64,000 nt of DNA from Pseudomonadales bacterium. Its GTDB lineage: Bacteria; Pseudomonadota; Gammaproteobacteria; Pseudomonadales; DC-out160. The stretch spans positions 124,001 through 188,000 of the forward strand of contig JAHRWA010000032.1 of assembly GCA_019090455.1 (NCBI GenBank), given 5' to 3'. This document shows, one piece after another, positions 9,890 to 18,337 of this stretch (positions are counted from its first letter, which is position 1; each line of letters opens with the position of its first letter). Under the pieces are notes generated by a model. It was given only the letters and a program-made list of their open reading frames with translations, was not told the DNA's origin and did no database searches. A program made the translations under genes and the position numbers.

Positions 9890-10774
9890 TCAAGAGCGAG
9901 ACTGGCGAATCAACTCAAATGCCGCACTAATTTGTTGTGTTTTCTCTGTTGCCAACACCATCATTTCTTCTGGCAATCCCTTTGCGACTAACTTATCGGG
10001 ATGATGTTGGCTCATCAAACGACGATACGCCCTTTTAAGCTCAACATTAGAAATGGCGTCATTCACCCCTAAAATATCATATGCTTGTACCAACTTATCC
10101 GCGGCCTCAACGCCTGCACTACTTCGGCCTGTTCTATCTTCACTTTCACGCCAACTACGCTGACCCAAGCTAGCGTTACATCGTCGAATGATTTGCTCCA
10201 AATTTCGTTTAGGGTAATGTAATAAGTCAGCCATCTGATTTATTAGCTGCAATTCACTCCTATGTAGATATCCATCAGAAAATGCCGCTTGGCATTGGAT
10301 TTCCATAAACATTTGAATCAAGCTAGCTCCACGACCGCTTAATGAATGAAATTGATTAAGCGTCGGCTCTAAATCAAAATCCAACTGTTTACCCTGGGAA
10401 AACAATTCAATGGCATGTTTTTTCATATTTGGACTCAATTGCAATTGGTCCATCAGCGATTGCGCTAAACCGATCTCTTCGTCAGATACACGACCATCAC
10501 TTTTAGCAATACGCCCCATCACCAAGAAAGTGGCTCGAAAAAACACTGTTTGAATATTGCCTTCAGGCAAAGCCTCATTCTGACGCCGACGATGCCAAAC
10601 CGCATCCTCAAGCAAAGAGCGACTCCAGCTATTGCCTCGCCATGTTGCTCCACCCGTCACATTGGACGTTAAGCCGCGATCAAAAGTATGACCCGCAATT
10701 GCCCCCAATACGGCTCCAAGCGGGCCACCGAGACTAAATCCGGCTAACGCCCCAATCATTTTTCCAAACCACAT
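9890..10774 (-). CDS. djlA: DjlA, membrane-anchored DnaJ-like co-chaperone
   Basis: DjlA is an inner-membrane type III J-protein that stimulates DnaK ATPase through a cytoplasmic J domain. The 294-residue protein has the expected order: an N-terminal glycine-rich membrane segment (about residues 6-28), a TerB-like helical domain (about 75-200), and a C-terminal J domain with the HPD motif in SQHHPDKLVAKG. Length and layout fit the family. AAGG lies about eight bases before the ATG at 10774. In Pseudomonas-like genomes djlA also lies near rpe/trpE, supporting the call. Confidence 0.94.
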   Translation of the reverse strand: MWFGKMIGALAGFSLGGPLGAVLGAIAGHTFDRGLTSNVTGGATWRGNSWSRSLLEDAVWHRRRQNEALPEGNIQTVFFRATFLVMGRIAKSDGRVSDEEIGLAQSLMDQLQLSPNMKKHAIELFSQGKQLDFDLEPTLNQFHSLSGRGASLIQMFMEIQCQAAFSDGYLHRSELQLINQMADLLHYPKRNLEQIIRRCNASLGQRSWRESEDRTGRSSAGVEAADKLVQAYDILGVNDAISNVELKRAYRRLMSQHHPDKLVAKGLPEEMMVLATEKTQQISAAFELIRQSRS

Positions 10775-10858
10775 AATAGATAACCTTTTAAAATAGTTTA
10801 CTATTTTCCCAAACGCTCCCCTTTCGACTATGAATCAACGAATTGGTTTAGAAATTAA

Positions 10859-12490
10859 CTAAGCGCTAAATTCAAATCCCGCATAGCCCTGCTTCACCAC
10901 GTCCTCACATCGTTCGAAATAAGTCGGTAGACCACCAGCATAAGGCATGAATATCCTTGCCTTTCCTGGAATATTTGCACCTAAGTACCATGAATTCGCT
11001 TCCCAAAAGAGAGTCATCTCAGCGATCTGATTAACATGAGTAACCCAATCAGATTCTGCTTCCACATTCGCTTCAATACAGACTTGCTCATTCTTTTTCA
11101 TAGATTGAATACAATCGGATATCCACTCCACATGCTGTTCAATGGTTACCGGCATATTACTTAATACCGAAGGGCTACCGGGGCCCGATATTGTGAAAAA
11201 ATTTGGAAACCCCGCCACTTGTAATCCAAGATATGTTTTAGGTCCTGCTTCCCACTTATCAGCCAAAGATTCGCCGTCACGCCCTTGTATATCGATCTTC
11301 AATAGAGTGCCCGTCATCGCATCAAAACCCGTGGCAAATACGATAATATCTAAATCGTACTCTTCATCCTTAGTCAGAACACCGGAAGGCGTAATTTCCT
11401 CAATAGGAGATTCTTTGATGCTAACCAAGCTCACGTTGTCACGATTAAACGTTTCGAAATAGTTTGTATCGATGGGGGGACGCTTCGCTCCGTATGGATG
11501 GTCGTGAGGCATCAATTTATCTGCAGTGACCGGATCCTGGACGGTCTCCCGTATTTTTCCGCGAATAAAATCTGCCGCAGTATTGTTGGCTTCTTTATTC
11601 ACCATGATATCGGCAAAAGATCCCCATAAGAACTTAAACCCTCCTTCCTGCCAAATATCTTCGTAAATAGCCGTTCGCTCATTAGATGAAAACTCCAATG
11701 CTGAACGGGTAGTTGGTGAATAAGGAAAACCACCATGTCCACTCCGAGCTTTTTCCCAAACCTCATCATAATTGGCTTTGATTTCTTTTTGTTTGGTTGG
11801 GGTAAAAGGTTCATTACGTGCAGGAACACTAAAATTGGGGGTTCTTTGAAATATCGTCAAATGATCTGCTTCCGCAGCAATAACCGGTGTCGCTTGAATC
11901 CCCGTCGAACCCGTTCCAATCAATCCCACTCGTTTTCCGCTAAAGTCCACACCCTCGTGCGGCCACTTGCCAGTGTGATACCAATCGCCTTTAAAGTTCT
12001 CTAGGCCTTTTATCGCGGGTACATTGGCCGTTGATAAACAGCCAACGCCACTTATGAGAAATTGCGCTGAGGCTCTTTCTCCATTCTCAGTCAGTATTTC
12101 CCAGCGATGGGTCTTTTCATTGAAGTGTGCTGATTTGACTCGCGTTTCCAGTTGAATATCTTTTCGCAAATCAAACCGATCGGCTACATGATTCAAATAC
12201 GTTAGGATTTCTGGCTGCTCGGGATATTTACTACTCCACTCCCATTCCTGCAGCAATTCTTTTGAAAAAGAATAACAATAGTAAAAGCTCTCTGAATCAC
12301 ACCGCGCACCAGGATATCGATTCCAATACCATGTACCACCCACTCCGTTTCCGGCTTCGTAGGCTCGAGTATTTAAACCCAACTCATCTCGAAGCCGTTT
12401 CAGCATATACATCCCCGAAAACCCAGCACCGATAACAATAGCATCAAGTTCTAACACGTTTTCTTTAGAATTTTTCCTTTGCCCACTCAT
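10859..12490 (-). CDS. Baeyer-Villiger flavin monooxygenase
   Basis: This is a FAD- and NADPH-dependent class B monooxygenase that inserts oxygen next to a ketone carbonyl; relatives act on cyclohexanone, phenylacetone and similar ketones. Two dinucleotide-binding motifs are visible: GAGFSG at residues 21-26 and GTGSTG near 192-197. Between them is the type I fingerprint FxGxxxHxxxW (Phe166, Gly168, His172, Trp176), which is decisive for the family. I start at the ATG at 12490, which has GGAG eight bases upstream, giving 543 residues; an ATG five codons earlier has no site. It stands alone between djlA and a long gap. The substrate cannot be told from sequence. Esterase and MDR genes that could process the ester product lie about 45 kb away, with no direct link. 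Confidence 0.92.
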   Translation of the reverse strand: MSGQRKNSKENVLELDAIVIGAGFSGMYMLKRLRDELGLNTRAYEAGNGVGGTWYWNRYPGARCDSESFYYCYSFSKELLQEWEWSSKYPEQPEILTYLNHVADRFDLRKDIQLETRVKSAHFNEKTHRWEILTENGERASAQFLISGVGCLSTANVPAIKGLENFKGDWYHTGKWPHEGVDFSGKRVGLIGTGSTGIQATPVIAAEADHLTIFQRTPNFSVPARNEPFTPTKQKEIKANYDEVWEKARSGHGGFPYSPTTRSALEFSSNERTAIYEDIWQEGGFKFLWGSFADIMVNKEANNTAADFIRGKIRETVQDPVTADKLMPHDHPYGAKRPPIDTNYFETFNRDNVSLVSIKESPIEEITPSGVLTKDEEYDLDIIVFATGFDAMTGTLLKIDIQGRDGESLADKWEAGPKTYLGLQVAGFPNFFTISGPGSPSVLSNMPVTIEQHVEWISDCIQSMKKNEQVCIEANVEAESDWVTHVNQIAEMTLFWEANSWYLGANIPGKARIFMPYAGGLPTYFERCEDVVKQGYAGFEFSA

Positions 12491-13330
12491 ATCAAAGCTC
12501 CACATTTTTTAGTTTATTTTTTGGATCTATAAATGAAAAACATAAAATCGTAAGATGCGCCCAACAGCGCTTCATATTAGCATCTGCGACAACCCTCAAA
12601 TACTAGTTATTTACACAGCCTTAACCGCCAATGACAAACCCAACGGTAGGCTTTCTAGGACTTTCGGTAAAACGGATATAACTACTATATTTGGTGTAAT
12701 TTCGTAAACCACAGACTACATAAGCCATTGCGACTTGAGAATACTCACACTCCACGTACTCAAAGAAAAACGGTTCGCAGCAGGGAATACGTATCGAATC
12801 AGCTCATGTTCATTCCTGACGACGCTTAAAGCCGAAAATATGCAGCAAAGTATTACCCAGAAACAATTAACCAGAAACACGTAATCAAAATCGAGACAAA
12901 CCTATTTATATTAATAATTCAGGTTTTTCTTAGCTATGCCCTGATGACCAACGACATTCTATGCTGTTTATAGTGATCAGGTGGGAATGCTCCATTATGT
13001 CTTTTAGCATTGTCCGGTATGACGTGCAGTGAGTTTGCTTAATCGAAAATTTGATTCACATTCCATAGCGTATCGCTTTTATCGCGTTTTATGAGTATTA
13101 GGTATGAAAAAACGCAAACAACCACTTATTGGTTATTACCACATTAAACTGGTTGACCCGCTAAATAGTTTGGAGTTTTCTAGGAGCTAACCCGTAACTT
13201 TGCTTTGAATAACTGATGAGTATTAACTTATCGGGAAACGATATCCCTGTAGCTCCGAGTTTAAGCACAAGTTAAATTGAAGGGTTCTGGTATCAAAAAA
13301 TAGAATTCCTATACTTTTACCAACAAAAAA
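12491..13330. other. Long gene-poor gap upstream of the monooxygenase
   Basis: About 840 bases with no confident gene. On the minus strand, two overlapping frames of about 60 codons look coding-like at 12621-12901 and are listed separately. On the plus strand there is an unsupported 50-codon ORF at 12555-12707 and a 28-codon ORF at 13104-13190. Nothing else was recognised before the terminator at 13331. Confidence 0.6.
12621..12901 (-). pseudogene. Possible gene remnant or repeat element, minus strand
   Basis: Reading leftward, one frame is open from 12803 to a TAA at 12621-12623 (60 residues, no good start codon) and ends in RFTESPRKPTVGFVIGG. A second frame is open from 12901 to a TAG at 12716-12718 (61 residues, hydrophobic start, then RNEHELIRYVFPAANRF). 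They overlap in different frames, neither has a ribosome site, and both stop abruptly. This could be a decayed gene with a frameshift, a dispersed repeat that is often mis-annotated as protein, or chance. I cannot name a family. Confidence 0.25.
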
Positions 13331-13361
13331 AGCCCCGGAGTTAAATTCCGGGGCTTTTTTT
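13331..13361 (-). terminator. Rho-independent terminator after the H1-like gene
   Basis: A nine-base-pair GC-rich stem (AGCCCCGGA / TCCGGGGCT, seven-base loop) is flanked by A-tracts on the left and T-tracts on the right, so it can act on both strands. It lies 27 bases after the stop of the lysine/alanine-rich protein read leftward, with a run of seven T on that strand. Confidence 0.92.
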
Positions 13362-13387
13362 GAAAGCACTTTCAAAAAAGGATCAGT

Positions 13388-13777
13388 TTACTTTTTCTTA
13401 GCTACTTTTTTTGCTGCTACCTTTTTCTTAGGCGCTTTTTTCTTAACGACCTTTTTAACTGCTTTCTTCTTAGGAACAGCCTTCTTAGCCGCTTTCTTAG
13501 CTACTTTCTTAACGGCTTTTTTCTTAGGTGATGCTTTTTTTGCTGCTTTTTTCTTAGGTGCAGCCTTTTTAGCTTTAGCTGCTGCTGCTTTTTCTTTCTT
13601 AGCAGCGGCAGCAGCTCTCACTTTCGCTTTTTTCAGCGCATCTTTGGCCTTTTTCAATCTAGCTTTAGCAGTTAAAGCCGCTTTTGTGGTTGAAGCAACA
13701 GATTTCACTAGTTGATTCACTTTAGTAGTTGCTGCTGCAACTGGATCTTTAGTAGCTGCCTTTTTCTTAGCTGCCAT
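13388..13777 (-). CDS. Histone H1-like, lysine/alanine-rich DNA-binding protein
   Basis: The 129-residue product is almost entirely lysine and alanine, with repeats of the type KKAxKKA, KKKAVKK and APKKK in the C-terminal two thirds, like eukaryotic H1 tails and the AlgP/H1-like proteins of Pseudomonas and relatives. The first 60 residues are less biased and probably form a helix (TTKVNQLVKSVASTTKAAL). Such proteins bind DNA non-specifically and may condense the chromosome; AlgP was linked to alginate control. The ATG at 13777 has GAGGAGA upstream, so it is preferred to the ATG at 13825. A strong terminator follows. The repeats make the length prone to change between strains. Confidence 0.85.
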   Translation of the reverse strand: MAAKKKAATKDPVAAATTKVNQLVKSVASTTKAALTAKARLKKAKDALKKAKVRAAAAAKKEKAAAAKAKKAAPKKKAAKKASPKKKAVKKVAKKAAKKAVPKKKAVKKVVKKKAPKKKVAAKKVAKKK

Positions 13778-14297
13778 ATGACTCTCCTCAATTCCTTCAT
13801 AATAATGGTGGGTTAATGATAGCAAATTCTACGCATTAAACCGATTTTGCTTTAACAGTGTCGTTAGTTTTTCTAAATAATTAATGCAGAAACTTCGCTA
13901 ACAACGCCGTCCACACAATTATCATAATATGACTATAGATCATCAACCAGTAGATGCATAAAATGCGGCCGAAAACATAACTTTTTTTTACTTTTTTTTA
14001 AAAAAAACCATTTTTTTAATTTTTAATGGCTTTAAACTTTAAAAAATAACGCAGAATCACTTTCTCAACTTCTTTTTTTCATTTTTCCTTCACTTGAAAT
14101 CCATTCCTATCTCGGCGGTATTTCATAATACTGACGCCATTTTTTTATGAAACACAAAACGCTTTATACTAGAACTCAACTTTCCCAAATTGAACTCAAC
14201 TTCCATTACACGTTCACGACGATTCACTGCCTTTACCAAATCCTCGTTACCTAAAAACAAGAAAACCAATTTTGACGTCTTTCTGTTATCTCAAAGC
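13778..14297. other. AT-rich gap with homopolymer tracts
   Basis: About 520 bases without a gene. Positions 13978-14044 are extreme low complexity: runs of seven to nine T, then eight A, then more T tracts. A short direct repeat GAACTCAACTT occurs twice near 14171-14205. The promoter of the H1-like gene should lie in the left part; I could not define it. Curved or nucleoid-protein-binding DNA is plausible but inferred only from composition. Confidence 0.6.
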
Positions 14298-14918
14298 TCA
14301 TGAGTGAAATAACTCCCCACTTCCAGCGCCACAAGCAATGATAGTCCGCATAACATCTTCAACTTTTACTTCTGGGTACAATTGAACTTGATTTGGAGGA
14401 AGGTGATACATGTTACCAGAGGTTGGATTCGGGCCTGTAGGAACAAAAACAGTAAAGCACCCACCTGTATGTCTCGAAGTCACGATAGCTGTTGCAGTCG
14501 TTTCACAATCCAAACCAAATAGATTAACTCTGGCGACTTCCCCTTTTGTAAAAGGCGAATCCGCTTTATCACCAAGAAATTGACGCACAATTTCTTTAAT
14601 TAACTTATATCCAGGAGCGGCTCGTAACAAATACTTGTCAAAGCGACTATGCAACCAACGGCCAACACTAGTCGACACCAAACTACCAATAAGAAAACAG
14701 ACCAATGCAATAAAGGCAACTGCCAATACATCCCCTATTATTTCCGGTATGACCCCTTGTACAGCCTTAGTCTTTATCACCAGGTTAGTTAAAGGCTGTA
14801 TCAGGTCTGTTACGATATGAAAAAAGCAATTAAGTGTGACCATAAAAATTGCCATTGCCAGCAAGACCAATATGCCACCTATGAAAGATGTTTTTATAAA
14901 TTTTTTAAGCCGACCCAT
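14298..14918 (-). CDS. DUF502 family integral membrane protein
   Basis: The 206-residue product matches the DUF502 family, conserved inner-membrane proteins of unknown role. Two hydrophobic segments are clear (about residues 8-36 and 55-80), the second followed by the family pattern GRWLHSRFDKYLLRAAPGYKLIKEIVRQF. A soluble domain follows with CFTVFVPTGPNPTSGNMYHLP, a highly recognisable family block. TGGAGGT lies just before the ATG at 14918, which I prefer over the upstream TTG at 14930 that overlaps that site. It is divergent from the phosphate transporter; two dyad-symmetric sites lie in the shared 475-base gap. No function is claimed. Confidence 0.88.
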   Translation of the reverse strand: MGRLKKFIKTSFIGGILVLLAMAIFMVTLNCFFHIVTDLIQPLTNLVIKTKAVQGVIPEIIGDVLAVAFIALVCFLIGSLVSTSVGRWLHSRFDKYLLRAAPGYKLIKEIVRQFLGDKADSPFTKGEVARVNLFGLDCETTATAIVTSRHTGGCFTVFVPTGPNPTSGNMYHLPPNQVQLYPEVKVEDVMRTIIACGAGSGELFHS

Positions 14919-15121
14919 GTTTACCTCCAATAAAGTAGTATCTCAATACAGAAGCCTAAATAGAGCAACTGAAATTAACCCCTATCAAACAGTTTTAGGT
15001 ACGGATAGATATCAGCGTGTTTCAGGCTATTTTATATAAGAGAAAATTATTTAAACAACGAGTTCGCGTCAACACTCAGCCCATATCAATCGTTTCTATT
15101 CAGTAACGCCATTGCTTGAAC

Positions 15122-15138
15122 TTAATCGTCACGATTAA
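15122..15138. promoter_or_regulatory. 17-bp palindrome upstream of the PiT gene
   Basis: TTAATCGT-C-ACGATTAA is a perfect eight-base inverted repeat around a single base. It lies 255 bases before the PiT start and 203 before the divergent DUF502 start. The form suits a dimeric regulator; the regulator is unknown. Confidence 0.35.
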
Positions 15139-15217
15139 ACGTATTTCCCATTTACTTCATCTCAATATAGAAGATTATCCACTGCATTTTAAACCTGACA
15201 ACAACTCTATCCACGCT

Positions 15218-15236
15218 GTGTAAATCACATTTACAC
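15218..15236. promoter_or_regulatory. 19-bp inverted repeat upstream of the PiT gene
   Basis: GTGTAAA-TCACA-TTTACAC is a perfect seven-base inverted repeat with a five-base spacer, about 157 bases before the PiT start. It resembles the TGTAAA-N6-TTTACA TyrR/PhhR box but with a spacer one base too short, so I call it only an operator candidate. No Pho box was seen. Confidence 0.35.
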
Positions 15237-15393
15237 TCGATTTGCTACCTTAATCATTAAAGGAACTGGTTGCTGTAGATTTCAGGATATTCTCCCATTC
15301 CAGCTTATTTTTATATTTCAAAACCTCTATAATCAGCGCCACAATCACCTAGTTTTAACCCCATTTAGATCTATTTCTATTTAGAGACAAGTT

Positions 15394-16944
15394 ATGAAAC
15401 TCGCTAGTAAAATTAGCCACACACAATTCGAATTGCTGCGTGCCGGAGTAGTGATTCTCTTCATGCTGGGCGTTTTCTTTTATGTCAGCAGTATTTCCGC
15501 AGGTCTAGAAGGCAGTTATTTACTGATTGTGGCTGCATTGTTTGGTGGCTACATGGCTTTGAATATCGGAGCAAACGATGTCGCTAACAATGTCGGTCCT
15601 GCAGTAGGAGCTCAGGCAATAAGTCTGGGCGGTGCAATTATGATAGCCGCAATATTCGAGGCTACTGGGGCTATCGTTGCAGGAGGCGATGTTGTCAGTA
15701 CGATTAAGAAGGGCATTATCGATCCTAACCTTATACAAAACACGCAGGTATTTATTTGGCTGATGATGGCCGCATTACTAGCAGGCGCACTCTGGCTAAA
15801 CCTTGCAACCTTTCTAGGCGCTCCCGTATCGACTACCCATTCCATCGTAGGAGGAGTTTTAGGTGCAGGAATTGCCGCCGGTGGGATGGATATTGCAAAT
15901 TGGGGAAAAATGGGAGCAATCGCTGCGAGCTGGGTAATTTCTCCAGTACTCGGAGGTCTAATCGCCGCACTATTCTTATACCTAATGAAACACACTATTT
16001 TTCACAAAACCAACATGTTGGATTCTGCAAAAAAAATGATTCCTATTTTTCTAGCGATAATGACCTGCGCTTTTACAACTTATCTGTGTTTAAAAGGGCT
16101 GAAAAAAGTTTGGAAAATGGATTTCCAAACTGCAGGCATCATTGGATTCGTCATCTGCATTCCTGTTCTATTCTTCACTCGCAGTGTAATCGCGAAAGCA
16201 GCAGAATCAATGACTAACACGAGGGATGAAGTCGGCGACTTATTTACTATTCCCTTAATCTGTTCCGCCGCACTGCTCAGCTTTGCACATGGCGCAAATG
16301 ACGTCGCCAATGCAATAGGCCCCTTGTCTGCAATTAACGATGCCGTAATTAATTCCGGAATATCAGCAAAAGCCAGCATACCTTTATGGGTAATGATTAT
16401 TGGCGCAATCGGTATTGCCATTGGCCTAGCTTTATACGGCCCAAAACTGATTCGTACTGTAGGTACGGAAATTACCGAATTAGATAAACCCCGCGCCTTT
16501 TGCGTTGCTATGGCTGCATCCATTACCGTTATCATTGCTTCTCAATTGGGCTTGCCTGTCAGCTCGACCCATATAGCAGTAGGCGGAGTATTTGGCGTAG
16601 GGTTTTTACGTGAATATCTCAAGCTTAACTATTTATGGCAACTGCACGTATACAATGATCAACTCGAAGACAAAGACAGCAAAGCGATTACCAAGCTTTT
16701 AAGAACACACGAATCGGCTTCAATTGATGAGATTAATCGCATGTTTAAGAAACTTAAAAAGAACAGGAAAAAACTCAACCTCAAACGAAAAGAGCTCTCG
16801 CGTGTTAAGAAGATCTATAAAGTTGAGCTAGTAAAACGATCAGCGCTATACAAAATTGCTGCAGCTTGGGTAGTAACAGTACCCGCTTCAGCAATGTTAG
16901 CTGCATTATTTTACTTTATGATTAGAGGTTTCTATATCAACTGA
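15394..16944 (+). CDS. PiT family inorganic phosphate transporter
   Basis: This membrane carrier (516 residues) moves inorganic phosphate with a cation. The two family signature repeats are visible: GANDVANNVGPAVG at about residues 58-71 and GANDVANAIGPLSA at about 302-315, each followed by GAPVSTTHS / GLPVSSTHI, with about ten hydrophobic segments around them. A charged, lysine-rich helical insert of about 45 residues (residues 430-480) lies before the last membrane segment, likely cytoplasmic. AGAGACAAGTT precedes the ATG. No DUF47/PhoU-like partner gene, common next to such carriers, is present. It could use Na+ or H+; the sequence does not decide. Confidence 0.93.
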   Translation: MKLASKISHTQFELLRAGVVILFMLGVFFYVSSISAGLEGSYLLIVAALFGGYMALNIGANDVANNVGPAVGAQAISLGGAIMIAAIFEATGAIVAGGDVVSTIKKGIIDPNLIQNTQVFIWLMMAALLAGALWLNLATFLGAPVSTTHSIVGGVLGAGIAAGGMDIANWGKMGAIAASWVISPVLGGLIAALFLYLMKHTIFHKTNMLDSAKKMIPIFLAIMTCAFTTYLCLKGLKKVWKMDFQTAGIIGFVICIPVLFFTRSVIAKAAESMTNTRDEVGDLFTIPLICSAALLSFAHGANDVANAIGPLSAINDAVINSGISAKASIPLWVMIIGAIGIAIGLALYGPKLIRTVGTEITELDKPRAFCVAMAASITVIIASQLGLPVSSTHIAVGGVFGVGFLREYLKLNYLWQLHVYNDQLEDKDSKAITKLLRTHESASIDEINRMFKKLKKNRKKLNLKRKELSRVKKIYKVELVKRSALYKIAAAWVVTVPASAMLAALFYFMIRGFYIN

Positions 16945-17250
16945 ACACTGGCCAGATAAACCAGTTACAACAAACTGTGGCATGTACAACAAACAGTTAT
17001 AAGCGCATCGCCTACGACGCAGACTAACGGGCAACCACAGAGATCATAGGAAAGATTTAAGAACCGAATATTTCAAGTTAGCACTCTAGACTGAAAGATT
17101 AACGTCAGCCCAATTCAGTTCATTATTCTACTAAGATGAGAGCACTCATAACTAAGCTAAATTTCAGCTAGCTTATACTTTAAACTATCACTGCTTAAAG
17201 TATCACTATCTAAAATACAGCGGTTTTAAACTAAGACCTAAAGATTACTC
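16945..17250. other. Gap between PiT and coiled-coil genes
   Basis: About 306 bases between convergent genes. It is AT-rich with loose short repeats (ACTTTAAACTATCACT / GCTTAAAGTATCACT near 17178-17210). I see no gene and no convincing terminator. Confidence 0.6.
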
Positions 17251-17841
17251 TTATGCCTCAGCAGGCTCTTCTGCATCAACGCTCTTAGACTCAACAGGCT
17301 CTTCTTCAGGAGTAGCACTTTCATCGCCATCGAGTGAGTCTTTCTTCAATTCACTCAACTCATCTTCAAGCTCTTGCGCTTTCTTCTTCAATTCTAGATT
17401 TGACTCTTTGAATTGTTTATTTGATTTCTCGAGAAGACCATTGGTTTTTCGTTCTTCTTCGATTTTTTTCTTAGCCGTTTTAATATTCTTTTTAAGTTTT
17501 TCAGGATCTAATAGCTTAAGTGCTTTAAGCTCTGATCTAGTTTCACCTAGCTCTTTTCGAACGAGTTTAGTTTTCCCTTTTTGCGCGTCAACTTCAGACA
17601 AAGCTTTCGTTACGCGATTATTCGACTCCCGGTTTTCTTGAGTCAACCGTTTAATTTCGGTGGCAGCATTCACTAACGATGCAAGCTCAGCTACTTTTTC
17701 ATCAATAGTGTCACGAAGCTCTTGCTGTTTTTTCTCTGCCTGCTCAGTTAATTCAATTTGTTCATTGAGCTTAACTTCATATTCGGCTCTTAACTCATTT
17801 TCCATTTTAATAAAAGCTTCTAGATTTTCTGCTGCACTCAT
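17251..17841 (-). CDS. Hypothetical coiled-coil protein
   Basis: A 196-residue protein predicted by eye to be one long charged coiled coil from about residue 5 to 168, with heptad-like leucines and many Lys/Glu, followed by a 28-residue acidic tail rich in Glu and Ser. There is no signal peptide or membrane segment, so it should be cytoplasmic. AAGGAA lies about seven bases before the ATG at 17841. It stands alone, converging on the PiT gene and separated from gcvPB by 496 bases. I do not recognise the family; a scaffold or nucleoid/cell-division accessory role would be a guess. Confidence 0.7.
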   Translation of the reverse strand: MSAAENLEAFIKMENELRAEYEVKLNEQIELTEQAEKKQQELRDTIDEKVAELASLVNAATEIKRLTQENRESNNRVTKALSEVDAQKGKTKLVRKELGETRSELKALKLLDPEKLKKNIKTAKKKIEEERKTNGLLEKSNKQFKESNLELKKKAQELEDELSELKKDSLDGDESATPEEEPVESKSVDAEEPAEA

Positions 17842-18337
17842 TCATCGTTTCCTTGTGGTTATATTAATTAACGGCCTAATTAATAATAAGTTTAGTTAAT
17901 GGTAGTTAATTTAACGCCTCTGCCCAGCTACATCTGATCCATATACACTGAAAACTCGGCAATAAGATGACTCCCACCAAAACGTTCAGGGGCTAGGGAG
18001 CTGTTACAGTGACTTATTTTCGATTTACTTTGGGTTTTCTGTGGCAGGGATCGTATCATTTAAAATGGTCGTAGTGCCGAAAGGTCATTTTGGTGGGCTA
18101 TTCTATGCTTTGTGCACTTGACTGGCAATTATTGTCATCAATATTATAATAAAATTTTGTTACAGCTTATATATTTTGTTAAAAAAAACCGGGCAAGTAA
18201 TTGATAGCTAGATATTTATTTTCTGCGCTCATTTCATAGCTGTAAGTCAGTAAGCAATATTAATTGCTCATTCGAAGGTTATTTTCATCTCAGTAATGCT
18301 CACATCTCACCGAACCTCATCGCTTTTTTATGGTGAT
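17842..18337. other. AT-rich gap downstream of gcvPB
   Basis: About 496 bases, strongly AT-rich around 18130-18200 (poly-A run of eight near 18181). I found no gene and no strong hairpin to end the glycine cleavage transcript. A promoter for the coiled-coil gene should lie at its left end. Confidence 0.6.

Noticed and set aside
12555..12707. Plus-strand 50-codon ORF in the long gap
   Set aside because: No ribosome site and no protein-like pattern; the opposite strand looks more coding-like there.
13104..13190. 28-codon ORF starting MKKRKQPLIGYY
   Set aside because: Very short, weak ribosome site, no features of a known small protein.
15612..15995. Minus-strand ORF opposite the PiT gene
   Set aside because: Runs antisense to the first conserved transporter repeat and has the low-complexity look of a frame shadow.
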